Below, in pieces: positions 46,040-54,209 of a stretch of 59,819 bases of DNA. The first letter of the stretch is position 1. Each line of letters opens with the position of its first letter. Location: contig JAGFJD010000505.1 of NCBI GenBank assembly GCA_024102975.1, positions 1-59,819 of the forward strand, read 5' to 3'. Origin of the DNA: Phaeodactylibacter sp. GTDB lineage: Bacteria; Bacteroidota; Bacteroidia; Chitinophagales; Saprospiraceae. Both the position numbers and the translations under genes were made by a program. The notes under the pieces were generated by a model. That model did not search any database and was not told the DNA's origin. It saw nothing but the letters and a program-made list of their open reading frames with translations.

Positions 46040-46087
46040 ATACCTTGGATGAGTTTCGATAGCCGAATATACATGTTTTTATTGGAT

Positions 46088-46152
46088 TTGGCTATTTATT
46101 CAATTTAATAAACAGCCAAGCCGTGTTTTTTAGCTCAGTTTTGGCTGTTTAT
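46088..46152. repeat. Three copies of TTGGCTRTTTAT, two as an inverted repeat
   Basis: TTGGCTATTTAT (46088-46099), its inverse ATAAACAGCCAA (46108-46119), and TTGGCTGTTTAT (46141-46152). The last two are perfectly inverted, with a 21-nt loop. They sit between the ATPase gene and the GH2 gene's stop, and 49 bp upstream of the ATPase start on the minus strand. Confidence 0.75.
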
Positions 46153-46168
46153 ATGATTCAAGCAACAA

Positions 46169-48604
46169 CTACTGAACCTCAACTTCTGCCTGGCTTCCCT
46201 TCAGTCCCTTCGCCCACACCGTTACTACTGCTTTGCCTGGCTCGCGGTCCGATTTTAAAATAATCATAGCCTTCCCGTTAAAGAGCCACACTTGCTCCGC
46301 CTGGAACGGCTCAAAAGACTGCGGGTTGCCGTTGCCCACCCCGGCGATGCTACCCGCGCCTTCCACGGAAATAGAGACTTTGTCGTTGGCAAGGGGGGCG
46401 GGGTTGCCGTTTTCGTCCACCGCTTCGACCAGGATGTACGCCAAATCCATGCCGCCGGCTTCGATCTTCGCCCGATCCGCCGTGAGTTGCAGCCGGGCCG
46501 GCTTGCCCGCCGTCCGCACGGTCTTTTCCCCGAGCTTTTTGCCGCCTTTGTAGGCCACCACGCGCAGCTCGCCCGGCTCGTAAACCACGTCCCGCCACAT
46601 CAGCCGGAACCGCTCCGTGGAATTTTCCGACCTGGGGTTTTTGCATTGTTTGCCCTGCGATTGGCCGTTTAGGAAAAGCTCGGCGCAGTCGCCGTTGGTA
46701 TAAACGAAGACCGGCACGTTCTTGCCGAGCCTGCCCTCCCAGTTCCAGTGGGGCAGGATGTGGATGGTGGTTTCTTCCGGCTTCCAGTAGCTTTTGTACA
46801 GGTAGAACCGGTCCTTGGGGATGCCCACCAGGTCGACAGCGCCGAAGTAGGAGCTGCGGGAGGCCTGCCGGGCCGTCATGCCCATTTCCATCACCGACTT
46901 ATTGTCATAGGGGGTCGGTTCGCCCAGGTAGTCGAAGCCTGTCCATACGAACTCCCCGGCGACGTAGGGTTCTTCCTGCTGCCACATAAAGTCGTCGTCG
47001 GCGATTTCCGCCCACCAGGGTGCGTTCAGGTCGTAAGAACTCACCTGCAGCGAAGGGGTAAAATCCGTCTTTTCTTCCGGCAGCGGAAATTCGTAGAAGC
47101 CCCGGGTGCTGAGCGTCGATGCCGATTCGCTGATGACGACCGCCTTGTTGGGTTCCATCTGCCGGGCCAGCCGGTAGCGGCGGCCGTAGTTCCAGCAATG
47201 CACGTCGTAGTAGTCGAAATGGCGCAGTCTGGCGCTTTCCCAGCTGTCGTTGACCAGGGTGGTGGGGCGGGTGGGGTCGTATTTGTCGACGTAGTTCAGC
47301 ATGGTGTGCAGGCGTTGAAACCCGTTGTTGAGGTTCCACTGCACGTCCCCGATCTCGTTGCCTACGCTCCAGAGGAAAACGCAGGGGTGGTTCCGGTCGC
47401 GCACGACGAAATTGCGGATGTTGCGGCGGGCAAATTCTTCGAAGTCGGTTGCTTCGGTGATGCCGGCTTTGGCGTCGTATTTGTCGAACACCTCGTTGAA
47501 GAGCAGCAGGCCCATGCGGTCGCATAAGTCCAGCAGCTCGGGCGCGGCGGTGTTGTGGCTGTTGCGGATAGCGTTGGCGCCCATGGCCTTCATGATCTCC
47601 AGCTGCCGCTCCATGGCGCGGGGGTAGAAGGCGGCGCCCAGGGGCCCGTGGCCGTGGTGGAGGTTGACGCCTTTGAGCTGGACTCTCCTGCCGTTGAGGT
47701 AGAACCCGTCATCTGCCGTGAACCGGATGGTCCGTACGCCAAATGAGGTGGCGTAAGCATCGGCATCCCGGCCGCCGGCGCGCACGGTAGTACGCAGCTC
47801 GTACAGGGCGGGGTCGTCGATATCCCAACGGCGGGGATTCGGCAGGGCAACCGTGATTTCCAAATCCCTGGAATGGCCGGCGCGGATCAGGCCGGCGGTT
47901 TCGCCGGCAGCGACAACGGCGCCGTCCGGGGAAACGATCTCGTGAACCACCTGTATGGTATCTGTTTTGTCTGATAGGTTGTAAACGGTAGTCCGAATCC
48001 GGACGTCTGCGTAATGCGGCTTGACGATGGGCGTGGTGATATACGTTCCCCATACGCCGACGTGGACCGGGTTGACGGCCAGCAGCTGCACCTTCCGGTA
48101 GATGCCGGCGCCGGGGTACCAGCGGCTGTCGTGTTGCCGGGTATCGGCGTGGACGGCCAGGAGGTTGGGCGCGCCCGGGTTGACGAAATTCGTAATGTCC
48201 AGGCAGAACGAGTTGTACCCGTAGTCCCACTCGCCGGCCAGTTTCCCGTTGACGTATACTTTGGGGAAGGCCATGACCCCGTCGAAGATCAGGTAAAGGC
48301 GCCTGCCGGCCATAGTGGCGGGGATGTCCAGCGCCCGGCGGTACCAGCCTTCCCCTTTCCAGGGCAGTTTGCCGGTGTTGCCGTCGCCGTCCGGGATGAA
48401 TGGGCCGGCGATGGCCCAGTCGTGGGGCACAGTAATGGGCTGCCAGGCGCTGTCGTCCAGGTCTGGGGCGGCACCCTTTTCCTGTGCGCCCGGGTGGAAT
48501 TTCCAGCCGTCGTGTAAAGTCGCGAGGGTTCTTTTCTGGGCGGTGGACACGCCAGAGAGAAAGGTAAGAAAACCGGCAAACAGAAGGAGCCTGATCGTTT
48601 TCAT
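46169..48604 (-). CDS. GH2 family beta-galactosidase-like glycosidase
   Basis: 811 aa, exported (signal peptide to about 22, TAQ). Domains: N-terminal sugar-binding jelly roll (about 30-190), Ig-like (about 200-300), TIM barrel (about 300-600), and C-terminal DUF4982 plus Ig-like domains (about 620-811). The acid/base Glu lies in SVGNEIGD (about 413). A Glu in ISESAST (about 492) is the likely nucleophile. It would hydrolyse beta-linked galactosides or related sugars in the periplasm; the exact sugar is not determinable. No sugar-uptake gene pair (SusCD) is adjacent. Confidence 0.93.
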   Translation of the reverse strand: MKTIRLLLFAGFLTFLSGVSTAQKRTLATLHDGWKFHPGAQEKGAAPDLDDSAWQPITVPHDWAIAGPFIPDGDGNTGKLPWKGEGWYRRALDIPATMAGRRLYLIFDGVMAFPKVYVNGKLAGEWDYGYNSFCLDITNFVNPGAPNLLAVHADTRQHDSRWYPGAGIYRKVQLLAVNPVHVGVWGTYITTPIVKPHYADVRIRTTVYNLSDKTDTIQVVHEIVSPDGAVVAAGETAGLIRAGHSRDLEITVALPNPRRWDIDDPALYELRTTVRAGGRDADAYATSFGVRTIRFTADDGFYLNGRRVQLKGVNLHHGHGPLGAAFYPRAMERQLEIMKAMGANAIRNSHNTAAPELLDLCDRMGLLLFNEVFDKYDAKAGITEATDFEEFARRNIRNFVVRDRNHPCVFLWSVGNEIGDVQWNLNNGFQRLHTMLNYVDKYDPTRPTTLVNDSWESARLRHFDYYDVHCWNYGRRYRLARQMEPNKAVVISESASTLSTRGFYEFPLPEEKTDFTPSLQVSSYDLNAPWWAEIADDDFMWQQEEPYVAGEFVWTGFDYLGEPTPYDNKSVMEMGMTARQASRSSYFGAVDLVGIPKDRFYLYKSYWKPEETTIHILPHWNWEGRLGKNVPVFVYTNGDCAELFLNGQSQGKQCKNPRSENSTERFRLMWRDVVYEPGELRVVAYKGGKKLGEKTVRTAGKPARLQLTADRAKIEAGGMDLAYILVEAVDENGNPAPLANDKVSISVEGAGSIAGVGNGNPQSFEPFQAEQVWLFNGKAMIILKSDREPGKAVVTVWAKGLKGSQAEVEVQ

Positions 48605-48636
48605 GGATTGGTTTTTAGTTGCAGACAGTACGTTTC

Positions 48637-48667
48637 CAAAGGTAAGGCTCAGAGTGGAAATGGCAAA
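48637..48667 (-). promoter_or_regulatory. Promoter of the GH2 gene
   Basis: On the minus strand: TTTG (48664-48667), a 19-bp spacer, TACCTTTG (48637-48644), then 32 bp to the ATG at 48604. Exact consensus. Confidence 0.6.
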
Positions 48668-48854
48668 AAGCGAGTTGGCCGGCGTGGCTCAAAAATTCCG
48701 TGGAATGTCGGTCAGTGCTGCAAGGAAGGCACAGGCATGGCTACAGAAGAAGATATGGGAAAATAAGCTTCGGACCTGCCTGCTGCTACATCGCAAATTG
48801 AAAATTTGCTGAAAAAACTTGATTGACCCCCGTCCGGCGAGTTTTTAGATAGAA

Positions 48855-48877
48855 AAAAACGCCTCGAAAGCGTTTTT
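48855..48877. terminator. Terminator hairpin at the truncated ATPase gene
   Basis: AAAAACGC (48855-48862) and GCGTTTTT (48870-48877) around a 7-nt loop. On the minus strand it lies 13 bp beyond the stop at 48890. The short GC core makes it weak. Confidence 0.5.
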
Positions 48878-48889
48878 CATTTGGAAACG

Positions 48890-49249
48890 CTATCTTTCCA
48901 TCAGATGAATGGCGGGCGCCTGTTCATAGAAATATTTCAAGCTGGTGAGGGCTTCCGGGGAGGCCTGGATTTCATCAAAGCAAATAAGCGTATCGTCTAT
49001 GCCTATTTTGTGCCCTAAGTACAGGCCGATGTTTTCAATAATCTTAGAGGGAGAAAGTTGCCCGGTGAACAACGTCCGCAGGCTGGGGTCCTGCTCGAAG
49101 TTTAAATACACATAACGGCCGTATTCCTTATTCCCGAATTCATCGAGGAGAAAAGTTTTGCCGGCCTGCCGCGCGCCTTCCAGCAGGAGGGGCTTCCGCC
49201 GGCGGCTGCTTTTCCAGGCAAGGAGCTGTTGGTATAAAAATCTATTCAT
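48890..49249 (-). pseudogene. Truncated P-loop ATPase (AAA_14/DUF4143 type)
   Basis: 119 aa from MNRFLYQQLL (49249). Walker A GARQAGKTF near 22 and Walker B LICFDEIQASP near 93 are present, but the chain ends after IHLMER at the point where the sensor, DUF4143 and nuclease-like C-terminal parts should begin; full-length relatives are about 370-430 aa. A terminator-like hairpin follows. The palindromic element at 49294 lies just upstream of the start, and the frame continues into it. I call it a remnant; a short standalone protein is possible but unlikely. Confidence 0.75.
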
Positions 49250-49293
49250 TTTTAGATGGTAAAAAGTGTTGACAAGATAACATTTTACGTACT

Positions 49294-49397
49294 TATACTG
49301 ACGCACGGCTGGTTTTGTCGGCCACAGAACCGGCCGGGTCAGCATATACTGACCTCGCTGGTTTTTGTAAAGCAAAAACCAAGCGTGCGTCAGTATA
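49294..49397. mobile_element. 104-bp palindromic MITE-like element
   Basis: Terminal inverted repeats TATACTGACGCACG (49294-49307) and CGTGCGTCAGTATA (49384-49397) are perfect over 14 bp. A third TATACTGAC is at 49345. Internal hairpin GGTTTTTG (49360-49367) / CAAAAACC (49373-49380). No coding capacity. The last 29 bp (49369-49397) recur inverted at 11034-11062 within the ruined restriction gene. No obvious target-site duplication was identified by eye. Confidence 0.6.
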
Positions 49398-49634
49398 AAA
49401 GTGTAAAACAATTCTATTTTTCCCGTGTAAAAGTGCGATGCACTTTTTTAACAGTGCCAAGGCAGCTTACCTCCTGTCTTCAAAACCAACAAGCACAGCG
49501 GTTTGAACAGCCCCACCCAGGCCCTCCGGACAACAAACAACCAGCAACAACCAACCGCCACCCCTGGTTTCCGCCATTTTCTCAACGCCGCTGTCCCATC
49601 ACGCACTCACAGTAAATTCGTATCTTTACCAACT
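49398..49634. other. Spacer, no gene seen
   Basis: Scrap-like CA/AC-rich sequence (AACAAACAACCAGCAACAACC type at 49529-49556). It ends in the -7 box at 49621 before the acyltransferase gene. No small gene supported. Confidence 0.3.
49621..49628 (+). promoter_or_regulatory. -7 box TATCTTTA
   Basis: One mismatch to TAnnTTTG, 6 bp before the ATG at 49635, so any message would be nearly leaderless. No TTG at the expected distance. Confidence 0.3.
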
Positions 49635-50774
49635 ATGGATGAAAATCTCGACCTGGACAGCCTCGCTCCCTATCAGGACAAAGACGTCCGGCCAGTACTC
49701 GGCGAACTCAGAAAGCACCAGTCGTTCCTGAACATGCTGCGCTTCGTAGACCCGGAGGCGCCGCAGGAAGGCTTGTTGCAGCTGATCGACAGCATCGGCA
49801 CCATCCGGGATTTTCAAGACAAAGTCGTCAAACCCTGGCTCCTGCACTTCTTCCGGCAAACCATCGACGAGCTCACCTGCTCCGGCATCGAAACCCTGGA
49901 ATCCGGGCAAACACACCTCTATATTTCCAACCACCGGGACATCATCCTCGACTCCGCCATCCTGAACCTGTTCCTGAGCGAGTTCGGCCTGCCTACGGTG
50001 GAAATCGCCATCGGCGACAACCTCCTGAAATCGGGCATGGTCCGGGCCATTACCCGCCTCAATAAGATCTTTACCGTCGTGCGGGACGCGCCGCCCCGGG
50101 AAATGTACCGCCATTCCCGCCTCCTCTCCGCCTATATCCGGGACCGGGTCACGAACGGCAAAACCTCCGTCTGGCTGGCCCAGCGGGAGGGCCGCGCCAA
50201 GGACGGCAACGACACCACCCAGCAGGGCCTGGTCAAAATGCTGCACCTGAGCAATGAGGGCAGTTTTGAGGAAGGGTTCCGGGCCCTGCGCATCCGCCCC
50301 ATGTCCCTCTCCTACGAATACGACCCCTGCGACCGGTTCAAGCTGCGGGAACTGCTGGCCAAAGCGGAGGGCCGGCCATACGACAAAAAGGAAAACGAGG
50401 ATTACCTGAATATCGAAACCGGCATCATCGGGTACAAAGGCCGGGTGCACCTCAGCGTACAGCCGGAACTGCAGGAAGAGATCGGTCGGCTGGCTGCTAT
50501 CAACAATGTCAACGACAAAGCCGCCGGCCTGGCCGCTATGATCGACCGCTCCATCTACCGCTCCTACCGCCTGTTCGACAACAACTACGCCGCCTGCGAC
50601 CTGCTGCACGGTACGGCCCAGTGGCAGGGGCACTACAGCCAGGAGAAGAAGCAGGAATTCCTGGCCTATGTAGATAAACTGTGCGGAGGGTATTCCCCAA
50701 AGGCGCGGGAGATCCTGCTGAGGAAGTATGCTTATCCGGTGGTCAACCGGCAGCAGGCGGAGGGGCGGCCTTAA
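49635..50774 (+). CDS. PlsC-like acyltransferase
   Basis: 379 aa from ATG 49635 (MDENLDLDSL); a frame open to 49503 adds 44 residues of spacer. Contains YISNHRDIILDS near 97-108, matching the NHx(4-5)D acyltransferase motif with an extra residue, and WLAQREGRAKDGND near 180, matching the EGxRS-like glycerol-phosphate site as REGRAK. Similar proteins transfer acyl groups to glycerol-phosphate lipids at the inner membrane; the donor and acceptor are not shown. No transmembrane segment is evident. Confidence 0.8.
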   Translation: MDENLDLDSLAPYQDKDVRPVLGELRKHQSFLNMLRFVDPEAPQEGLLQLIDSIGTIRDFQDKVVKPWLLHFFRQTIDELTCSGIETLESGQTHLYISNHRDIILDSAILNLFLSEFGLPTVEIAIGDNLLKSGMVRAITRLNKIFTVVRDAPPREMYRHSRLLSAYIRDRVTNGKTSVWLAQREGRAKDGNDTTQQGLVKMLHLSNEGSFEEGFRALRIRPMSLSYEYDPCDRFKLRELLAKAEGRPYDKKENEDYLNIETGIIGYKGRVHLSVQPELQEEIGRLAAINNVNDKAAGLAAMIDRSIYRSYRLFDNNYAACDLLHGTAQWQGHYSQEKKQEFLAYVDKLCGGYSPKAREILLRKYAYPVVNRQQAEGRP

Positions 50775-50881
50775 CCGGTTTTCGATATGTAGGCCCCAGC
50801 CTCGGCGGACGGTTAACGGCCGACGGTGGGCCGCAAACGCTGGACTGGTGCTTTGATTTTGAAATATAAGTTACAGCGTAC

Positions 50882-53680
50882 TCAGCCCCCAACAGCCTCC
50901 AGCCTTCCCAGCAACGCCACGTCCTCCTCCCATTCCCGCAGCTTCCGCTCGTAGGCCGCCTGGGTTTTGGTGAGCCGCAGGGTGTAGGGCCTGCCCTTCC
51001 TGATCGTTTCCATCTTCAGGTCTACTTCCACGCTGTTGATGGCTCGTTCCATTTCAGACCGGTGAGATTCGTTTTTTACATAATCGAATACCTTTTGAGT
51101 AGGGGAGCTGAGGAACGGGCGGAGCGTTTCCCAGAGGTGCGTGTTGTATTCTGTTTTCGGCACCTCCCGCCTCCAGTCGGGTGGGGGAGTAGGTTTGACG
51201 GCCGTTCGATTCTCCAGGTCTTTCAGGCAGGCCTCGTACAGGGCCTTGCCCAGCGCCTTGCCCTGGTGTTTGCCGGCAAGCAGAATGGGCGCCAGCGCCT
51301 CGTTGGCGTAGGCGCGGGGCAGCGGCCTGGCGATGCGTTTCATAATACTTTTGATCCATTCCGAGTCCTGCTCCAGGCGGGGGCTGAGCGCCAGGAGGTT
51401 TTCCACGATGGCGGCGGCAGCGGTCACGCGCTTTTCTTTTTCCTCCTTTGAGAAGTAGCGAAATCCATAAACTTGTGGTTCCAGCTCCTGCAGCCTGGTC
51501 TTGCGCAGGTATTCGGGCAGGCGCCGGAGGTGGTGGAGGGCGAAGGGCGCCAGTGATTCGTCCAGTATTCTTAAAACCTCCAGGAGGCGGCGGATGACGG
51601 AAACGTCGTCCGTGTCGGCCGCTTTTTGCAACACGGGATGGAAGTTGGCCGGCTCGTAGGCTTGTATCAATTCTGCCCAGCTCTCCGCGCTGATGTATTC
51701 AAAAACTGTCGGCAGCAGGGCTTCGGCCTGTTTCAGGAGGTTCTCGTCCCGGAAGCGCGCCAGGGCGGCGGCGGCCGGGCTGTAGTCCGGCACGTTGTAT
51801 CCTTTTTCTGCAGGGATATCCCCTGTGAGGCTGGTCAGCAAATTTCGGGCGTACTCCTGCGGATTCAGCTCAGCCTGATCCCAGCGCTGCAGGTAGTATT
51901 CCAGCCATTGCAGCCTCACCGGCACGGGAAGGTTCGCCAGCAGGCCGGAATGCCGGCTCCGGGGCCAGAGCACGACCGCGCCGTAGTGGTACCAGTATTC
52001 CAGGGTCATGCCGGCATTGCCGGTATAGCCTTCCGCTTCCTGCTCGATGGGGTCGTCCTCTCCCACTTCGAACTCGGCAATGATATCGTTTTCCTCGATC
52101 GGGACGTCGCCCAGGCCGGGTGCGCCCCCTTCGCCCCAATGCTCCATCGTCATATACTCCTCGTAAATTTCGCCCATTGTTCCATCGCCTTCATATTCTT
52201 CTTCCTCGTCCTCCTCATCGTAGTCGTAGTACCGGCGCCCGCGGCCGTATTCGTAGAAGAAATCCTCTTCCAGCTGCCCCATCCGGTACAGGGTAGCCAG
52301 GCCCAGGCTGGCGAAGTAGCCCGCCTTTTCCGCCGCCTCCAGCAGGGCTTCCGCCCGGGGGCGGTCGTGCAGCTTCAGTTGGCCCAGCGAGAAGTTGGCC
52401 GGCGTGTACTGGTGGCCCAGCAGCACGGCTTTCGGGTTCCATTCGAAGGAGCTTTCCATGGCGCGCAGCACCTCCGCCATCTGCTCCACCTGGCTGCTGA
52501 ACTGCGGGCTGCTGATCTTCGAAGCGCCGGCCGGCTGCACCAGGTTGTACACCAGGCAAACCCTGTAGCCGGAAGCGACCGGCTTGATCTCGTGTTCGCA
52601 ATCGGCGTAAAAAGCGGCGTAGGGAATTTGATAGGAACTCGCCGCCGCCGAGAAATCCACCGTTTCCTCCCTGCCGTCGAACCGGATGATCAGCTCCCCG
52701 CCGGCATGGGCGGAGGGCAGGCCTACTACCAGGGAGCCGAACATGCCTTTCTCCTTCTCCGAGTCCTGGTGCGGCAGGAAAAAATCGCCGGGTTCATAAA
52801 CCAGCAGCTTGTATAAGGAGGCCTTTACGGGCTGCTCTTCAAGGCCCAGGCCCAGCTTCACTTCCCCGATGATCTGACCGACGGTTTTTTCCCAGTCCTT
52901 ATTGCGAAACGACAGCTGTTCGGCATCGATTTCCCAGGCGCTGCGCACGTTGGTGTCGGTGACGGTCTGGCTGCCCTTGCCGAAGGGCGCCCGCCGGGCG
53001 TGCCGGATAATCTCTTTGGCTAACACGGGCGCGACCGGAAACCCCACCTCGCCGATGCCCTCGACGTGCAGGCCGGGATGGACAAAGGGCAGGGCGCCGG
53101 AGACCGCGAAAGAACCGCTCCCTTCGATGGTATTCAGCACGGCGAGCAGTTCTTGTTGCAGGTTGCCGGTTGCAGTGGGGGTGCTATCGGCGTAGGTTGC
53201 TTGTTGAGCTGTTTCCCTGGGTTCGTCGCCGGCACTTTCATCCTCTATATCTTCGGGGCCGTAACCATTATAATCCTCTTCATCCTCTATATCTTCGAAG
53301 CCGTAACCATCGTAAGCGTCCTCCTCTTCAGGCGAGAAGGGAGGCGGCGGGTTGTTCCCCTGCAGTTCGTAATCGCGGTAGTGGGCTTCCAGCGCCCGGC
53401 GGGTTTTCTCGGCGTCGAAGGGCGAGTCTTTGGGTTCGATGACGTCTATGGCCGCCGTTTCGACGTTGAACCGGGTATAATCGTAGCCTTCGTCCAGCGA
53501 ATTGCAGATAAAGGCGCCAGGCAGGCGGCGCAGGGTGGGGCTGTCCCACTCCACTTCCACGGTGTTAGCTTCCGGATACAGGGCGGTGATCCTGCCGGAC
53601 CAGCCGGCGAGGGAGATGCCGGTCTCTTCGTCCCGTTGCCCGGCTTTGACCTGGATGGTTTGGCCGATGTCGAGGGTCAT
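50882..53680 (-). CDS. Large protein with prolyl 4-hydroxylase-like 2OG-Fe(II) oxygenase domain
   Basis: 932 aa from MTLDIGQTIQ (53680); the frame is open another 88 residues, rejected as spacer. Residues 1-75 look like a small beta domain. Residues 100-160 are acidic and hold a duplicated DGYGFEDIEDE / NGYGPEDIEDE segment. Residues about 205-390 are a P4H-type fold: PHQDSEKEKG supplies H-x-D, CEHEIKPV the distal His, and SGYRVCLVYNL the 2OG-binding Arg. A helix-rich tail of about 530 residues follows. It would hydroxylate a protein or small molecule using 2-oxoglutarate, Fe(II) and oxygen; substrate unknown. Confidence 0.85.
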   Translation of the reverse strand: MTLDIGQTIQVKAGQRDEETGISLAGWSGRITALYPEANTVEVEWDSPTLRRLPGAFICNSLDEGYDYTRFNVETAAIDVIEPKDSPFDAEKTRRALEAHYRDYELQGNNPPPPFSPEEEDAYDGYGFEDIEDEEDYNGYGPEDIEDESAGDEPRETAQQATYADSTPTATGNLQQELLAVLNTIEGSGSFAVSGALPFVHPGLHVEGIGEVGFPVAPVLAKEIIRHARRAPFGKGSQTVTDTNVRSAWEIDAEQLSFRNKDWEKTVGQIIGEVKLGLGLEEQPVKASLYKLLVYEPGDFFLPHQDSEKEKGMFGSLVVGLPSAHAGGELIIRFDGREETVDFSAAASSYQIPYAAFYADCEHEIKPVASGYRVCLVYNLVQPAGASKISSPQFSSQVEQMAEVLRAMESSFEWNPKAVLLGHQYTPANFSLGQLKLHDRPRAEALLEAAEKAGYFASLGLATLYRMGQLEEDFFYEYGRGRRYYDYDEEDEEEEYEGDGTMGEIYEEYMTMEHWGEGGAPGLGDVPIEENDIIAEFEVGEDDPIEQEAEGYTGNAGMTLEYWYHYGAVVLWPRSRHSGLLANLPVPVRLQWLEYYLQRWDQAELNPQEYARNLLTSLTGDIPAEKGYNVPDYSPAAAALARFRDENLLKQAEALLPTVFEYISAESWAELIQAYEPANFHPVLQKAADTDDVSVIRRLLEVLRILDESLAPFALHHLRRLPEYLRKTRLQELEPQVYGFRYFSKEEKEKRVTAAAAIVENLLALSPRLEQDSEWIKSIMKRIARPLPRAYANEALAPILLAGKHQGKALGKALYEACLKDLENRTAVKPTPPPDWRREVPKTEYNTHLWETLRPFLSSPTQKVFDYVKNESHRSEMERAINSVEVDLKMETIRKGRPYTLRLTKTQAAYERKLREWEEDVALLGRLEAVGG

Positions 53681-53891
53681 GTTGTGGGTTTGGGGGTGAC
53701 GGCTATCTGTCTGAGACCGGACGGGGCCATGTACGGTGTACGGGGCCCACCTTTGTTGTCCGGTCCTGGAATGATAGCCAAATGAAGGATAAAGATAGGG
53801 GTTTGGGGAAGATTGATGGTTTTTTTCCGGGGTTTTTGTTGTGTCGTTTGGGAAGCCTATTGACAGTGAGTGCCTGGGCTGAAATGGAGAG

Positions 53892-54209
53892 ATGCATAAA
53901 AATACGCAAGTCGGAGACATGCAAGTTGAACCGCATCGCGTCATAGACGCTCGCGAACAGAAGAGAGCCTCTAAGTGCTACGGGCACACTATTGAACTGG
54001 GAAAGAAGGATTTCCGCTACCGGTTCGACGCCCAGCTGCATTACGTATGGAATTGCGGAGAGGGGGACACCGTCAACCTGTTTAAAAAAAAACCGGGCCT
54101 GGAACGGAAGGTCACCTTTGAGCGCTACGCCCCGGAGGGTTTTGATCATATGCAAATCCCTGGATGTGCATCCCCGCCTTCCGGTTCATCTTCCGCCAGT
54201 AATTTCTAA
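53892..54209 (+). CDS. Uncertain small reading frame
   Basis: 105 aa, no family recognised. Residues about 30-90 (DFRYRFDAQLHYVW, LERKVTFERYAPEGFDH) look protein-like, but its last 98 bp overlap the coding end of the peptidase gene on the other strand and it contains a nine-A run at 54083-54091. It may be a remnant or a chance frame. Confidence 0.2.
   Translation: MHKNTQVGDMQVEPHRVIDAREQKRASKCYGHTIELGKKDFRYRFDAQLHYVWNCGEGDTVNLFKKKPGLERKVTFERYAPEGFDHMQIPGCASPPSGSSSASNF

Noticed and set aside
48660..48812. 50-aa plus-strand frame (MAKSELAGV) upstream of the GH2 gene
   Set aside because: It overlaps the exact GH2 promoter on the minus strand and shows no family similarity.
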